From NCBI RefSeq assembly GCF_001426865.1, contig NZ_LMFO01000005.1:124001-188000 (forward strand): a DNA stretch of 64,000 nucleotides. Reading direction: 5' to 3'. The translations under genes were made by a program, and so were the position numbers. Position 1 is the stretch's first letter. Each line of letters opens with the position of its first letter. The notes under the pieces were generated by a model. That model saw only the letters and a program-made list of their open reading frames with translations, searched no databases and was not told the DNA's origin. Of this stretch, positions 27,216-36,655 are shown piece after piece. Source of the stretch: Paenibacillus sp. Root52 (lineage in GTDB: Bacteria; Bacillota; Bacilli; Paenibacillales; Paenibacillaceae).

Positions 27216-27243
27216 TTGTACTCTATTTTAAAATGTGTATAAT
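27216..27243 (+). promoter_or_regulatory. Promoter of gltB
   Basis: TTGTAC (27216-27221), 16 bases, perfect TATAAT (27238-27243). A leader of about 375 bases separates it from the gltB start (27629). No T-box consensus (AGGGTGGNACCGCG) and no clear GltC or TnrA site were found in the leader. Confidence 0.65.
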
Positions 27244-27628
27244 TATTCGAAAAAGAGATGAATTTAAACGTCATCACACTAAAGCTGTACTGCAAAACAT
27301 TTCTTATCAGAGGTATTAAAAAGTTTAAATTGCGCTGATGTTAGGTCGGTGTTAAAATAATAGAACTATATCAAAAAAACGTCGCTTCATAATGAGTGGT
27401 CGTGCCAGCGGCTACGTGTTGTTATATTAGACTGTTACCGAATCGTTCGCTCAGTCCACTTTCAAATAGCGACTGCCTCAGTCGCAAGGCTTGAAACTAT
27501 GACAGATGATGGCTGTCACCTCTAATCAGCAGGCTTCGTTAGTTAGCCAGCTCCTCCCGTTTCATTGTTGCTTGTTGCCTATGTTCTTGATCTTTCCGAA
27601 ATACTTCATTATAGAAAGGTTGCGTTCC

Positions 27629-30600
27629 ATGAGACAGATCGGATTACCTCCTAAACAAGGTCTTTATGACCCACAGTTCGAAAAAGATGCATGCGGAATG
27701 GGTTTTGTTGCCAACATTAAAGGAAAAGCTTCACACGATATCGTTAGCCAGGCACTGACCATGCTCAGTAATATGGAGCACCGCGGAGGACAGGGCAGCG
27801 AGCCGAATTCCGGCGACGGAGCCGGGATTTTGATTCAGATCCCACATCGCTATTTTGCACAGGAAGCTGAACGCCTCGGATTTGCATTGCCTGAACGAGG
27901 ATTCTACGGCGTAGGCATGCTGTTCCTTTCGCAAGATGCTGAGATTCGTCACGCACATGAGGAGAGCCTCAAGAAGATTATTGAAGAAGAAGGACAGACA
28001 TTCCTAGGTTTCCGGGATGTGCCTACTTATGATGAGATGCTTGGTCGTTCTGCACTGGCTGCGAAGCCATATGTACGTCAGGTGTTCATTGGCAGATCTG
28101 CCGATGTGAAGGATGAGCTTGGATTCGAGCGCAAACTTTATGTCATTCGTAGACGCGCTGAGCTTGCTATTCGTTATTCTGCGGATGAGAAAGAGGGCGG
28201 ATCATTCTATCTGCCAAGCTTGTCTTGTCGCAAAATTGTATATAAAGGCATGCTGACAACGGAACAAGTTGGACAGTTCTATCTGGATCTACAAGAAGAG
28301 TCTGTGGAATCAGCGATTGCTCTTGTTCACTCTCGTTTTAGTACGAACACCTTCCCAAGCTGGGAACGTGCCCACCCGTATCGCTTCATGATCCACAACG
28401 GTGAGATCAATACGATGCGTGGTAACGTGAACTGGATGCATGCTCGTCAGTCTTTGTTCGAGAGCGAAATTTTTGGTAATGATATCTCCAAAGTGAAGCC
28501 GGTCATTAATCCGGACGGTTCCGATACAGCGATGTTTGATAACACACTTGAATTCCTCTATTTAAGTGGACGTTCTTTGCCACACGTAGCCATGATGATG
28601 GTTCCTGAGCCATGGAGCACAGATGAGGGAATGGATCCTGCCAAAAAGGCATTCTACGAGTATCACAGCACGATGATGGAGCCTTGGGATGGACCGGCAG
28701 CAATGGCGTTCACGGACGGATTGCAGATCGGTGCAACGCTCGACCGTAATGGTCTTCGTCCTGCACGTTATTATGTAACGAAGGATGACCGAATCATCCT
28801 ATCTTCCGAAGTTGGTGTATTAGACATTGAGCCGGAAGAAATTCTATACAAAGACCGTTTGCGTCCAGGACGTATGCTGTTAGTAGATACAGAGCAAGGA
28901 CGCATTATTTCCGACGAGGAAGTTAAAGCGCAAATTGCAGCCGAGAATCCGTACCAGGATTGGCTGGATGAGCACTTGATGGATCTGAATGAATTGCCAG
29001 AAGCACCGGAGCTACCTGATCCAAAACATGATAATGTGACTCAGCTTCAGCTTGCTTACGGATATACGTTCGAAGAATTACGCAAAGTGCTTGAGCCGAT
29101 GGCATCAACAGGTATGGAAGCAACAGGTTCCATGGGTTATGATGCGCCGCTCGCAGTATTCTCGGATCGTCCACAGCGTTTATACAATTACTTTAAACAG
29201 ATGTTCGCTCAAGTAACCAATCCGCCAATCGATGCGATTCGTGAAGAGATCGTAACGTCAACAGCAACTACAATCGGACCAGAGCGTAACTTGTTGAATC
29301 CTGAACCGGAGAGCTGTCGTCAGATTCGTCTGGACACACCGGTATTGTCTAATGAAGACTTTGCCAAAATCCGTCATGTACGTCGCCCAGGCTTCCGTTC
29401 TATGACAATTCCAATCTTCTTCGCAGCCAAAGAAGGAGCAGAGGGACTTCGCAAAGCTATGGATCTGCTCTTTGAAGCAGCAGACCGTGTCATCGACAAA
29501 GGTCATAACATTCTAATTCTCTCTGACCGCGGCGTGGATGCGGAGAATGCAGCAATTCCTGCATTGCTAGCTGTAGCAGGACTGCATCACCACTTGATCC
29601 GTCAAGGTACAAGAACGAAAGTTAGTATTTTGCTTGAATCGGCAGAGCCGCGTGAAGTTCATCACTATGCATTGCTGCTTGGTTATGGCGTGAGCGCTGT
29701 GAATCCGTATCTGGCATTCGAAACATTGGATGACATGATCCAGCAAGGTTTGCTGCGTGGCATCTCGCATGAAAAAGCTGTGAAGAACTACATTAAAGCT
29801 GCGACTAAAGGCGTTATTAAAATTCTGTCCAAAATGGGAATCTCAACAATTCAATCGTATCGTGGAGCGCAGATTTTCGAAGCAGTGGGTCTGCAATCCG
29901 ATTTCGTTGACCGTTACTTCACTTGGACGCCTTCCCGTATCGGGGGAATCGGGCTTGAAGAGGTTGCGGCAGAAGCATTGACGCATCATCATCGTGCTTT
30001 CACGGAAAAAGACGGTAACGATAAGGTGCTGGATTCCGGCGGTGATTACCAATGGCGTAATGATGGAGAAGAACACTTGTTCAATCCACAGACAATCCAT
30101 ACCCTGCAGCATGCAGTGCGTACCGGCGATTATAAATTGTACAAAAAGTATTCCAAATTGGTTCAAGGTGAGAATGATCAATTGCTGACCATTCGTTCGA
30201 TGCTGAAACTGAAACCAGTTGGTAACGCAATTCCTTTGGAAGAAGTAGAGTCCGTAGAATCCATTATGCGTCGTTTCAAAACGGGCGCGATGTCCTTTGG
30301 ATCAATCAGTAAAGAAGCACACGAAGATCTTGCAATCGCTATGAACCGTGTCGGTGGTAAATCGAACACAGGTGAAGGCGGAGAAGATCCAGCTCGCTTC
30401 ATTAAAGATAGCAACGGTGATTCTCGTCGTAGTGCAATCAAACAGGTGGCATCTGGACGTTTCGGTGTTACTTCGAACTATTTGGTTAATGCTGACGAGA
30501 TTCAGATCAAGATGGCGCAAGGAGCAAAACCGGGTGAAGGTGGACAATTGCCAGGACGTAAAGTATACCCTTGGGTTGCTGAGGTTCGTGGATCAACACC

Positions 30601-32227
30601 AGGCGTAGGTTTGATCTCGCCACCACCGCATCACGATATTTATTCCATCGAGGATCTGGCTGAGCTTATCTATGACTTGAAGAATGCCAATCCACGTGCC
30701 GAGATTAACGTGAAGCTGGTATCGGAAGTTGGCGTAGGTACTATCGCGGCAGGTGTTGCTAAAGGCCGTGCCGACATTATCCTTGTTAGTGGTTATGACG
30801 GTGGTACTGGTGCATCACCACAAGGTTCGATCCGTCATGCGGGTATGCCGTGGGAGCTAGGTCTTGCAGAGACACATCAAACGCTGATTCTGAACAATCT
30901 GCGTGACCGTGTCGTATTGGAGACAGACGGCAAAATGCTGAATGGTCGTGACTTGGTTGTTGCAGCATTGCTGGGCGCGGAAGAGTACGGCTTCTCCACA
31001 GCACCACTCGTTGCGCTGGGTTGTATCATGATGCGTGTCTGCCAAATGGATACTTGTCCTGTTGGTGTCGCGACACAGAATCCAGAACTGCGTAAAAATT
31101 ATATGGGTGACCCAGAACACGTCGTTAACTTTATGCGTTTTGTTGCAGAAGACGTCCGTGAGATCATGGCTGACCTTGGTTTCCGTACCATTCAGGAAAT
31201 GGTGGGTCGCACAGACTGCCTGGAGACTGTAGAAGCAGTAGATCATTGGAAGAAAAAAGGTGTAGACCTGTCCGTGTTGCTGCATGTGCCTGAGATGCCA
31301 GAAGGCTCTGCACGTTATCGTACACAGTATCAGAATCACGGTTTGGAAGAGACGCTGGATATGCAGCAATTGCTTCCGCTCGCAGGACCAGCTATTGAAT
31401 CCGGTCAACCGGTAGAGGCTGTGCTTCCGATTACGAACGTGAACCGTGCCGTAGGTACGATCCTGGGCAGTGAAGTAACACGTAAATATGGTCTCGCTGG
31501 ATTGCCAGAAGATACAATCCAATTCAAATTTGTTGGATCTGCTGGACAGAGCTTTGGAGCCTTTGTTCCTAAAGGGATTACCCTGACGGTAGAAGGAGAC
31601 TCCAATGACTATGTAGGTAAAGGTCTATCCGGTGGTAAAATCGTTGTAATGCCTTCGCCAAAAGCGACATTCGACGCTGAGGATAACATCATCATCGGAA
31701 ACACGGCTCTCTACGGAGCAACAAGTGGCGAAGCTTATATCCGCGGAATCGCGGGTGAGCGGTTTGCTGTTCGTAACTCTGGAGCAAAAGTTGTCGTTGA
31801 AGGTGTAGGCGACCATGGTTGCGAGTATATGACAGGTGGACGTGTCGTCGTTCTGGGCGATACAGGTCGTAACTTTGCAGCAGGGATGTCCGGAGGTATT
31901 GCTTATATCTATGATCCAGAAGGAACGTTCTTGCAACGTTGTAACCTGGAGATGGTACTGTTGGAGCGTATTGAGGATTCAGCAGAGAGCACAGAGCTGC
32001 AGGGAATGATTGAACGCCATGTTGCGAATACAGGTAGTGCTGCAGGCCAGCGCATCTTGGAGAACTGGCAGCAATCGGTAGATCAGTTCGTGCGTGTCAT
32101 CCCGAAAGACTTCAAACGTATGACAGAGCAGATCGAGCGTATTCAAGCGACTGGACTAACGGGTGAGGCAGCATTGCTAGCGGCATTTGAAGCTAACATG
32201 CGTGAGCTTGCACGTACAGGCGGTTAA
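27629..32227 (+). CDS. gltB: Glutamate synthase large subunit
   Basis: A 1532-residue large subunit of NADPH-dependent glutamate synthase, converting glutamine and 2-oxoglutarate to two glutamates. Residues 1-21 are a propeptide; Cys22 ([13 protein letters not shown]) becomes the N-terminal nucleophile of the glutaminase domain (about 22-430). The central and FMN domains follow, with [13 protein letters not shown]. Cys1132, Cys1138 and Cys1143 ([15 protein letters not shown]) match the 3Fe-4S ligands. The GXGXG beta-helix domain ([11 protein letters not shown]) closes the protein. The ATG at 27629 has AAAGG nine bases upstream. No gltD follows, so the small subunit must be elsewhere. Confidence 0.97.
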   Translation: MRQIGLPPKQGLYDPQFEKDACGMGFVANIKGKASHDIVSQALTMLSNMEHRGGQGSEPNSGDGAGILIQIPHRYFAQEAERLGFALPERGFYGVGMLFLSQDAEIRHAHEESLKKIIEEEGQTFLGFRDVPTYDEMLGRSALAAKPYVRQVFIGRSADVKDELGFERKLYVIRRRAELAIRYSADEKEGGSFYLPSLSCRKIVYKGMLTTEQVGQFYLDLQEESVESAIALVHSRFSTNTFPSWERAHPYRFMIHNGEINTMRGNVNWMHARQSLFESEIFGNDISKVKPVINPDGSDTAMFDNTLEFLYLSGRSLPHVAMMMVPEPWSTDEGMDPAKKAFYEYHSTMMEPWDGPAAMAFTDGLQIGATLDRNGLRPARYYVTKDDRIILSSEVGVLDIEPEEILYKDRLRPGRMLLVDTEQGRIISDEEVKAQIAAENPYQDWLDEHLMDLNELPEAPELPDPKHDNVTQLQLAYGYTFEELRKVLEPMASTGMEATGSMGYDAPLAVFSDRPQRLYNYFKQMFAQVTNPPIDAIREEIVTSTATTIGPERNLLNPEPESCRQIRLDTPVLSNEDFAKIRHVRRPGFRSMTIPIFFAAKEGAEGLRKAMDLLFEAADRVIDKGHNILILSDRGVDAENAAIPALLAVAGLHHHLIRQGTRTKVSILLESAEPREVHHYALLLGYGVSAVNPYLAFETLDDMIQQGLLRGISHEKAVKNYIKAATKGVIKILSKMGISTIQSYRGAQIFEAVGLQSDFVDRYFTWTPSRIGGIGLEEVAAEALTHHHRAFTEKDGNDKVLDSGGDYQWRNDGEEHLFNPQTIHTLQHAVRTGDYKLYKKYSKLVQGENDQLLTIRSMLKLKPVGNAIPLEEVESVESIMRRFKTGAMSFGSISKEAHEDLAIAMNRVGGKSNTGEGGEDPARFIKDSNGDSRRSAIKQVASGRFGVTSNYLVNADEIQIKMAQGAKPGEGGQLPGRKVYPWVAEVRGSTPGVGLISPPPHHDIYSIEDLAELIYDLKNANPRAEINVKLVSEVGVGTIAAGVAKGRADIILVSGYDGGTGASPQGSIRHAGMPWELGLAETHQTLILNNLRDRVVLETDGKMLNGRDLVVAALLGAEEYGFSTAPLVALGCIMMRVCQMDTCPVGVATQNPELRKNYMGDPEHVVNFMRFVAEDVREIMADLGFRTIQEMVGRTDCLETVEAVDHWKKKGVDLSVLLHVPEMPEGSARYRTQYQNHGLEETLDMQQLLPLAGPAIESGQPVEAVLPITNVNRAVGTILGSEVTRKYGLAGLPEDTIQFKFVGSAGQSFGAFVPKGITLTVEGDSNDYVGKGLSGGKIVVMPSPKATFDAEDNIIIGNTALYGATSGEAYIRGIAGERFAVRNSGAKVVVEGVGDHGCEYMTGGRVVVLGDTGRNFAAGMSGGIAYIYDPEGTFLQRCNLEMVLLERIEDSAESTELQGMIERHVANTGSAAGQRILENWQQSVDQFVRVIPKDFKRMTEQIERIQATGLTGEAALLAAFEANMRELARTGG

Positions 32228-32230
32228 TGG

Positions 32231-32463
32231 TTCATGCCGTTAGGCATGTCTTGTAATCAAAACTGCCCTTTTTAAACAACATCATATAATACATGTTTAA
32301 AAAGGGCGGTTTTCAGTACCGAGAAGATGGGATGAAGCTAGAAATGGAGTAGCGGAGCGTAGGCAACCTACGTGAGCAACGAACATTTCGGCTGAATTGC
32401 ATATTCGACGCTGTTCATGCCATTAGGCATGTCTCGTAATCAAAATTGCCTTTTTAAACAACA
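32231..32463 (-). repeat. Dispersed repeat, two tandem copies after gltB
   Basis: Copy 1 (32231-32283) and copy 2 (32401-32463) share CATGCC.TTAGGCATGTC, then TCGTAATCAAAA and CTTTTTAAACAACAT. The same element, in the other orientation, is at 40617-40690. Copy 1 is followed by its own inverse: 32259-32277 pairs with 32295-32313 over 19 positions, giving a long hairpin after gltB. Between the copies lies GTAGGCAACCTACGTGAGCAA, itself a hairpin. The block is intergenic, palindromic and multi-copy, like REP/BIME-type elements. Confidence 0.7.
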
Positions 32464-32467
32464 TTTA

Positions 32468-32520
32468 ATAGGAGCTTTATGTTTGCCTGTGTGGCATTCA
32501 TAAGGCTCCTATTTTGTTTT
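32468..32520 (+). terminator. Intrinsic terminator after gltB and the repeats
   Basis: ATAGGAGC (32468-32475) pairs with GCTCCTAT (32505-32512), with inner TTATG/CATAA pairing, then TTTGTTTT. Confidence 0.8.
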
Positions 32521-32647
32521 CGACAAAATTAGAACCCCGACCAAAAACGCTATCGCCATGAGACGACAACATTGAGGAGGGTTCTCAAGTATAATTAGGC
32601 TAGTTTTGGAGCACAGGGAAAGTATTAAGATAGGAGAGGTTCGCGGA

Positions 32648-32803
32648 ATGAATATGAAAAATCCAAACAAGGGCGATCGCAAGCCGAAAGGTGAACACGT
32701 TGAAACAACCGAGATGGACATCAAAAAAGTTTTACTGCAATGCGGAATCGACCCAGAGCGTTGGAACGATTACATATCCTCCGTCAACAACATACGTCCT
32801 TGA
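32648..32803 (+). CDS. Small protein of unknown function (51 residues)
   Basis: I do not recognise it. The ATG at 32648 has a strong site (TAGGAGAGG) eight bases upstream, which is the main reason to accept it. The product has a basic N-terminal half (MKNPNKGDRKPKGEH) and an acidic/helical second half with DIKKVLLQCGIDPERWNDYI, so it looks cytosolic. It is flanked by terminators and probably transcribed alone. The tail could be a small protein-binding helix; no domain assignment is possible by eye. Confidence 0.55.
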   Translation: MNMKNPNKGDRKPKGEHVETTEMDIKKVLLQCGIDPERWNDYISSVNNIRP

Positions 32804-32846
32804 CTAGAACTAGAAGACATGAATGAAATGGAGGGAACTAGAGACA

Positions 32847-32899
32847 AGAAAAAAACCCAGAAACCGATAAATTGCTTTTTCGGTGCTGGGTCTTCTTTT
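32847..32899. terminator. Bidirectional terminator
   Basis: ACCCAG (32855-32860) with CTGGGT (32886-32891) and CCGA/TCGG inner pairs. There is a T-rich end on the plus strand and a run of seven T on the minus strand. It lies between the small gene and the convergent XRE gene. Confidence 0.85.
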
Positions 32900-32913
32900 G
32901 CAAATCGAATCTT

Positions 32914-33282
32914 CTAATCCATACTACGTTCCATACGGACAAAGGCAATAAAACGACGTGCCTCTTCTTCGGTCAAGGGTTTACCGTCGATCATCAGGCC
33001 GAAGCGTTCCAACACTTCCTTATCCGATAATTCAAGAGAATCAACAAATTCCCGAACGTCCTCATCCATTACCATATCACTCTGCTTCGTACGACCAATG
33101 AGATAATCAATGGATACGCCAAAAATGTCTGCAAGCCTTGTTAATACTTCAAAATCCGGTTTGCGTCGATTCTTCTCATAATGGGAGAGTGCAGCCCGGG
33201 TAATATGGATGGAGCTCGCAAGTTCTTCTTGAGTAAGTCCCCGCTGTTCCCTTAATTCAGCAATGCGATTCCCGTAGTTCAT
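32914..33282 (-). CDS. XRE-family helix-turn-helix regulator
   Basis: A 122-residue phage-repressor-like DNA-binding protein. The HTH spans about residues 7-60 (IAELREQRGLTQEELASSIH, TRAALSHYEKNRRKPDFEVL, FGVSIDYLIG). A charged C-terminal part with LTEEEARRFIAFVRMERSMD follows. The ATG at 33282 has GGGGGAAA six bases upstream; codons before it lack a site. It is divergent from the EPS cluster. The intervening region carries two GATACA-N3-TGTATC-like sites, a form resembling the operators of Xre-type repressors, so it is a good candidate for the EPS switch, comparable in position to SinR-like control. Direct evidence is absent. Confidence 0.88.
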   Translation of the reverse strand: MNYGNRIAELREQRGLTQEELASSIHITRAALSHYEKNRRKPDFEVLTRLADIFGVSIDYLIGRTKQSDMVMDEDVREFVDSLELSDKEVLERFGLMIDGKPLTEEEARRFIAFVRMERSMD

Positions 33283-33494
33283 AAGCCATTTCCCCCTGAA
33301 CGCCATGTCAAATATATATCGAAACAATCCTGAGCTATTTTTTGATCAGGGCAGCTTTCCTGCAAAAATGATACGACCGCACCAGATTAATACAACCATT
33401 GTCATGTAAAAAGACAGTGAAAATATTGCAATGTAGGTCTGTCTAAGGACATCTCATATTGTCGTAAATCAAAAGAACCATGTCCAAATACTGC

Positions 33495-33523
33495 TTGACA
33501 TGATACAATTTGTATCGTAAATT
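33495..33523 (+). promoter_or_regulatory. EPS cluster promoter with operator in the spacer
   Basis: TTGACA (33495-33500), 17 bases, TAAATT (33518-33523). The spacer is almost entirely a perfect palindrome. The promoter at 54579 has the same two boxes and spacer length. Confidence 0.7.
33502..33516 (+). promoter_or_regulatory. Candidate XRE operator O1 in the EPS promoter
   Basis: GATACAATTTGTATC, perfect six-base inverted arms, lying between the -35 and -10 boxes. Binding here would block RNA polymerase. Confidence 0.65.
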
Positions 33524-33534
33524 GGACGTATGGA

Positions 33535-33549
33535 GTTACAAAATGTATC
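33535..33549 (+). promoter_or_regulatory. Candidate XRE operator O2 downstream of the EPS promoter
   Basis: GTTACAAAATGTATC, one mismatch from the O1 half-site. It is 33 bases (about three helical turns) from O1, suggesting cooperative binding on one face. Confidence 0.55.
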
Positions 33550-33654
33550 ATTTGGAATATTTTAAGTATCTCCTCGTTGCCAGATCTGTATACCTGTGAG
33601 AAGGGAGGTCAGGCAACGAATGTGTTGCTAATCCATTCTAAAAGGAATGAAGCC

Positions 33655-34089
33655 ATGAACTCATTGATTCAGGAATGGGCTGATCTAGAGTTAAATGTCC
33701 ATATGTATATCCAGGAGTTTAAGGGTAAAGCCTTCAACCGCAAACGTCGTCCCGTTCTACTCCTTGGAATGGATACAAGGGCGATCAGCTTCCTGAGTGA
33801 TTTGGTCTTACCAGTATCATCCGAGATGTTGATAGGTTTAGATGTGGAAGATTACCATGTGTGTTTGCGAATCCAAGCTGTACCCGAATGGAAACATCCT
33901 TTTGGAGGACTCACATTGTATCATTCCAAGTTGCATATTCAGCAAGAACAGAAACTATATATAACTGGACAGTTAAACACTATGCTTCGTGATGTTCAAT
34001 TTCCGGCGGTATCTCGTGTTCTGTATGAGAAGTTATCGACCCAACCTACGGTGCAGAAAACCTATCATTACATTAATTTTACCATATAA
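33655..34089 (+). CDS. Hypothetical protein, first gene of the EPS cluster
   Basis: I do not recognise a family. The product is 144 residues, soluble, with no signal peptide or membrane segment. It begins MNSLIQEWADLELNVHMYIQ, then has basic KGKAFNRKRRPVLLLGMDTR, a beta-rich middle (VCLRIQAVPEWKHPFGGLTL) and ends TVQKTYHYINFTI. The ATG at 33655 lies eight bases after AAGGA. The frame is open back to a TTG at 33577, so a form with 26 more residues is possible. Its place directly behind the XRE-controlled promoter and ahead of the phosphatase/Wzz/kinase set suggests a regulatory or accessory role in EPS production. Confidence 0.65.
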   Translation: MNSLIQEWADLELNVHMYIQEFKGKAFNRKRRPVLLLGMDTRAISFLSDLVLPVSSEMLIGLDVEDYHVCLRIQAVPEWKHPFGGLTLYHSKLHIQQEQKLYITGQLNTMLRDVQFPAVSRVLYEKLSTQPTVQKTYHYINFTI

Positions 34090-34234
34090 AAAGGAAATAT
34101 ATTCGAAAAGATGCATGTACTTAACGCCATTTTACTATATTTCATAGCGTTATGCATTAGTTCTTTAACACCAAAAGCAATTGCGCAATGAATAAAGGGG
34201 CAAGGGGGATCATACTATTTCAGGAAGTTTGGAT

Positions 34235-34993
34235 ATGGTTGAAATGCACTGCCACATATTATCTGGTCTTGATGATGGCCCTGTCCATATGGAACAGTCT
34301 ATCGCAATGGCCGAGAAAGCGGCTGCTGCTGGCATAACCTCCATCATTGCAACTCCGCATCACCTGAACGGGCGCTACAACAACGAACCGATCGTAGTCA
34401 ATCAGGCAGTAGATCTGCTCCAAGCAGAGCTTCGCAAACGCAACATTCGATTGGATATCCATCCCGGACAGGAGATCAGAGTGCATGACACACTGATTGG
34501 AGATCTCTATGCAGGTAGATGCTGCACACTTGCCGGGAGTCGCTACATGTTGCTGGAATTGCCTTTTGGCTCCATTCCCTCGCAGTTTCCCGGTATCCTT
34601 CATGAACTTCGGGTAGCCGGTATCACACCTATTATTGCTCATCCGGAACGTAATCTAATCTTGCTGAAAAAGCCGAAGCTACTTGCAGATTATTTGAAGC
34701 AAGGCGTGCTGTGCCAACTCACGGCTCAATCCTTCACAGGACTTTTCGGTCGAAAAGTTCAGAAATGGTGTTTTCATTTTTGCAAAGAAAACGGGTTTCA
34801 TTTCATTTCATCAGATGCTCATGATACACGTCAAAGAACATTTGCTGTTAATGAAGGAAACAAAATGATTGAGCAATACTTTGGAATGGATGCCGTCAGG
34901 CGTATAGCGGAAAATGCTTCCCTCATTCTATATAACTCTGAACCGATTATTACTCGGTTTAATCCCCGCAAGCTCCGCATGCTCCTCTGGTAG
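34235..34993 (+). CDS. CpsB/YwqE-type PHP-domain tyrosine phosphatase
   Basis: A 252-residue metal-dependent phosphatase of the PHP family that removes phosphate from BY-kinases. The metal-ligand motifs are in order: MHCHILSGLDDGP at the N-terminus, ATPHH near residue 43, HPGQEI, IIAHPERN near 135 and SSDAHDT near 195. The ATG at 34235 is nine bases after AGGA; a TTG two codons earlier is less well spaced. Its substrate should be the kinase encoded at 35799, controlling chain length and export. Confidence 0.92.
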   Translation: MVEMHCHILSGLDDGPVHMEQSIAMAEKAAAAGITSIIATPHHLNGRYNNEPIVVNQAVDLLQAELRKRNIRLDIHPGQEIRVHDTLIGDLYAGRCCTLAGSRYMLLELPFGSIPSQFPGILHELRVAGITPIIAHPERNLILLKKPKLLADYLKQGVLCQLTAQSFTGLFGRKVQKWCFHFCKENGFHFISSDAHDTRQRTFAVNEGNKMIEQYFGMDAVRRIAENASLILYNSEPIITRFNPRKLRMLLW

Positions 34994-35068
34994 CTCGGAG
35001 TGGGGTTGAGCCCAGAATTATACAACAGGCTTACATATATGACACTAACGTATAGGAGGAATGTGAAG

Positions 35069-35818
35069 GTGGAACTGAAGGGGTATTTCCGCATTTTGCA
35101 AAAAAAATGGTGGTTGATTGTTGCCATTGCACTGATTGCTGGGGTAGGTGCTGGAGTTAAGAGTATTTTCTTCACACAACCAATCTATGAGGCAAGTTCC
35201 AAGCTGATCGTGAACCAAACATCCAATGTTGAAGGTCGAGCTATGATGGATTTCAGTATGATTCAGAGCAACATTAAGCTCATTAACTCCTATAAGGAGA
35301 TCATTAAATCTTCGGCCATTATGGAGAAAGTAGCAACAACGTATCCTGACTTAAAGGTAACTACCGCTGAGCTAATCAGCAGAACCTCCGTTACAACCGC
35401 AAGCGAGTCCCAAGTCATGAACATTACAGTACAAGGGACTACCTACGAAAACGCCGCAAAAACAGTGAATGCAATTTCCAAAGTATTTCAATCGCAAATT
35501 CCCCTAATTATGAAAATCGATAACGTAGCTATTCTCAGTGAAGCCAATATAAATGGCAACGCAGCGCCAATTAATATGAAAACCACACTCACCATCATCG
35601 TTAGCTTGTTTGCAGGCTTGGTTCTTGCGATTGCACTTGTCTTCCTCATGGATTATCTGGACGATACGTTCAAATTAGAGTCCGAAATTGAAAAGGAACT
35701 GGGCATTCCGGTATTAACGGTCATTTCCAAAATGAAAAAAGACGATGTGAAGGGCAGCAAAAACATTGTATCTCAGCAGAAAGTGGGGGATGGAAAATAT
35801 GTCACGGTTAACCAATGA
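35069..35818 (+). CDS. Wzz/YveK-type chain-length and kinase-modulator protein
   Basis: A 249-residue membrane protein with two membrane helices (about residues 15-38 and 175-198) enclosing an extracellular domain. MELKGYFRILQKKWWLIVAI and SLFAGLVLAIALVFLMDYLDD are typical of the Wzz/CapA family. The short cytoplasmic tail (DDTFKLESEIEKELGIPVLT) contacts and activates the BY-kinase. The GTG at 35069 has TAGGAGGA eight bases upstream. The gene overlaps the kinase gene by 20 bases, implying translational coupling. Confidence 0.92.
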   Translation: MELKGYFRILQKKWWLIVAIALIAGVGAGVKSIFFTQPIYEASSKLIVNQTSNVEGRAMMDFSMIQSNIKLINSYKEIIKSSAIMEKVATTYPDLKVTTAELISRTSVTTASESQVMNITVQGTTYENAAKTVNAISKVFQSQIPLIMKIDNVAILSEANINGNAAPINMKTTLTIIVSLFAGLVLAIALVFLMDYLDDTFKLESEIEKELGIPVLTVISKMKKDDVKGSKNIVSQQKVGDGKYVTVNQ

Positions 35819-36479
35819 AAATAATAATCTAGTGACCTATTTCAATTCCAAGTCTCATATCTCAGAAGGCTACCGCAAATTACGTACCAATATTCAGTTC
35901 TCTTCTATTGATAGTCATATCAAAACGATCATGGTTGCCTCGGCTCAAGCTGGTGAAGGGAAAACCACCACCATTAGCAATTTAGCCGTGACTTATGCGC
36001 AAGAAGGCAAAAAAGTTCTGCTCATTGATGCCGATCTGCGGAATCCATCTCTTCATCAAGTATTTTCGGTACCTAACCATATCGGACTCAGCAGTGTCTT
36101 GTCGAACCAATATGACGTGGATGAGGTTCTGCGAGAGAGCTACATCGAGAATCTCCAACTATTCACATCCGGTCCGATCCCGCCTAACCCGTCGGAGATG
36201 ATCGGCTCTAATCGGATGAAGAACCTAATGAATGATTTACAGTCGAAATACGATGTCATCATGTTCGATACCCCTCCGGTGCTCGCTGTAACAGACGCAC
36301 TGATTGTAAGCTCCTTCTGCGACGGTGTGTTGCTGGTCGTGAACTCAGGCAAGGTCAAGAAAGAGCTGGTGAAGAAAACGAAGGCTCATCTTGAGCATGT
36401 GAATGCACGAATTCTAGGTGCCATTCTGAACAATATCAAAACGACATCGAACTCGGTCAGCTATTACGGAGAGAAGTAA
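35799..36479 (+). CDS. Bacterial tyrosine (BY) kinase, CpsD/YwqD/EpsB type
   Basis: A 226-residue cytosolic autophosphorylating kinase with P-loop fold. Walker A is ASAQAGEGKTTT near residue 50, Walker A' is VLLIDADLRNPS, and Walker B is DVIMFDTPPVLAV. The C-terminal tyrosine cluster is reduced to SYYGEK. With the upstream membrane modulator and PHP phosphatase it forms the phosphorylation cycle that controls Wzx/Wzy-dependent EPS assembly. The ATG overlaps the modulator gene; GTGGGGGATGG precedes it. Confidence 0.93.
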   Translation: MSRLTNENNNLVTYFNSKSHISEGYRKLRTNIQFSSIDSHIKTIMVASAQAGEGKTTTISNLAVTYAQEGKKVLLIDADLRNPSLHQVFSVPNHIGLSSVLSNQYDVDEVLRESYIENLQLFTSGPIPPNPSEMIGSNRMKNLMNDLQSKYDVIMFDTPPVLAVTDALIVSSFCDGVLLVVNSGKVKKELVKKTKAHLEHVNARILGAILNNIKTTSNSVSYYGEK

Positions 36480-36509
36480 TACGCTTTGATTGAACAGGTA
36501 ATGTCTACT

Positions 36510-36615
36510 GCACCTTTATCACTGTAGGCACTCGGTCATGCTGTGGGTTCGGTGAACCTTAGACGTTAATCGTCAGAGGTATGACGTGAGGTTGGGTTCG
36601 ATGCCCCTTTTTAAC
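36510..36615 (+). ncRNA. Candidate epsC/EAR antitermination RNA
   Basis: A 175-base gap inside the EPS operon, between the BY-kinase and galU, is filled with potential structure. Visible pairs are GGCA (36527) with TGCC (36602) closing the element, CAC/GTG plus GCA/TGC around the first loop, GGTTC/GAACC (36546-36558), and GACG/CGTC (36562-36574). It includes GGCACTCGGTCATGCTG and CAGAGG. The position equals that of the EAR (epsC) RNA between epsB and epsC in B. subtilis, which allows RNA polymerase to pass distant terminators. The assignment rests on position, structure and my memory of the motif, not on a model search. Confidence 0.55.
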
Positions 36616-36655
36616 GATTCAATAAACTTTAAAAAAAGAGGATAGGGTGGTATTT

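Noticed and set aside
27506..27628. Upstream extension of gltB by 41 codons.
   Set aside because: The extension has no homology to GltB and no ribosome site; the propeptide plus Cys22 fits the start at 27629.
27244..27628. T-box or known nitrogen riboswitch before gltB.
   Set aside because: No AGGGTGGNACCGCG or similar consensus and no terminator/antiterminator pair were found.
29843..30181. Long minus-strand frames inside gltB and similar frames opposite htpG and the EPS genes.
   Set aside because: They are antisense shadows of strongly conserved genes with no start signals or recognisable protein.
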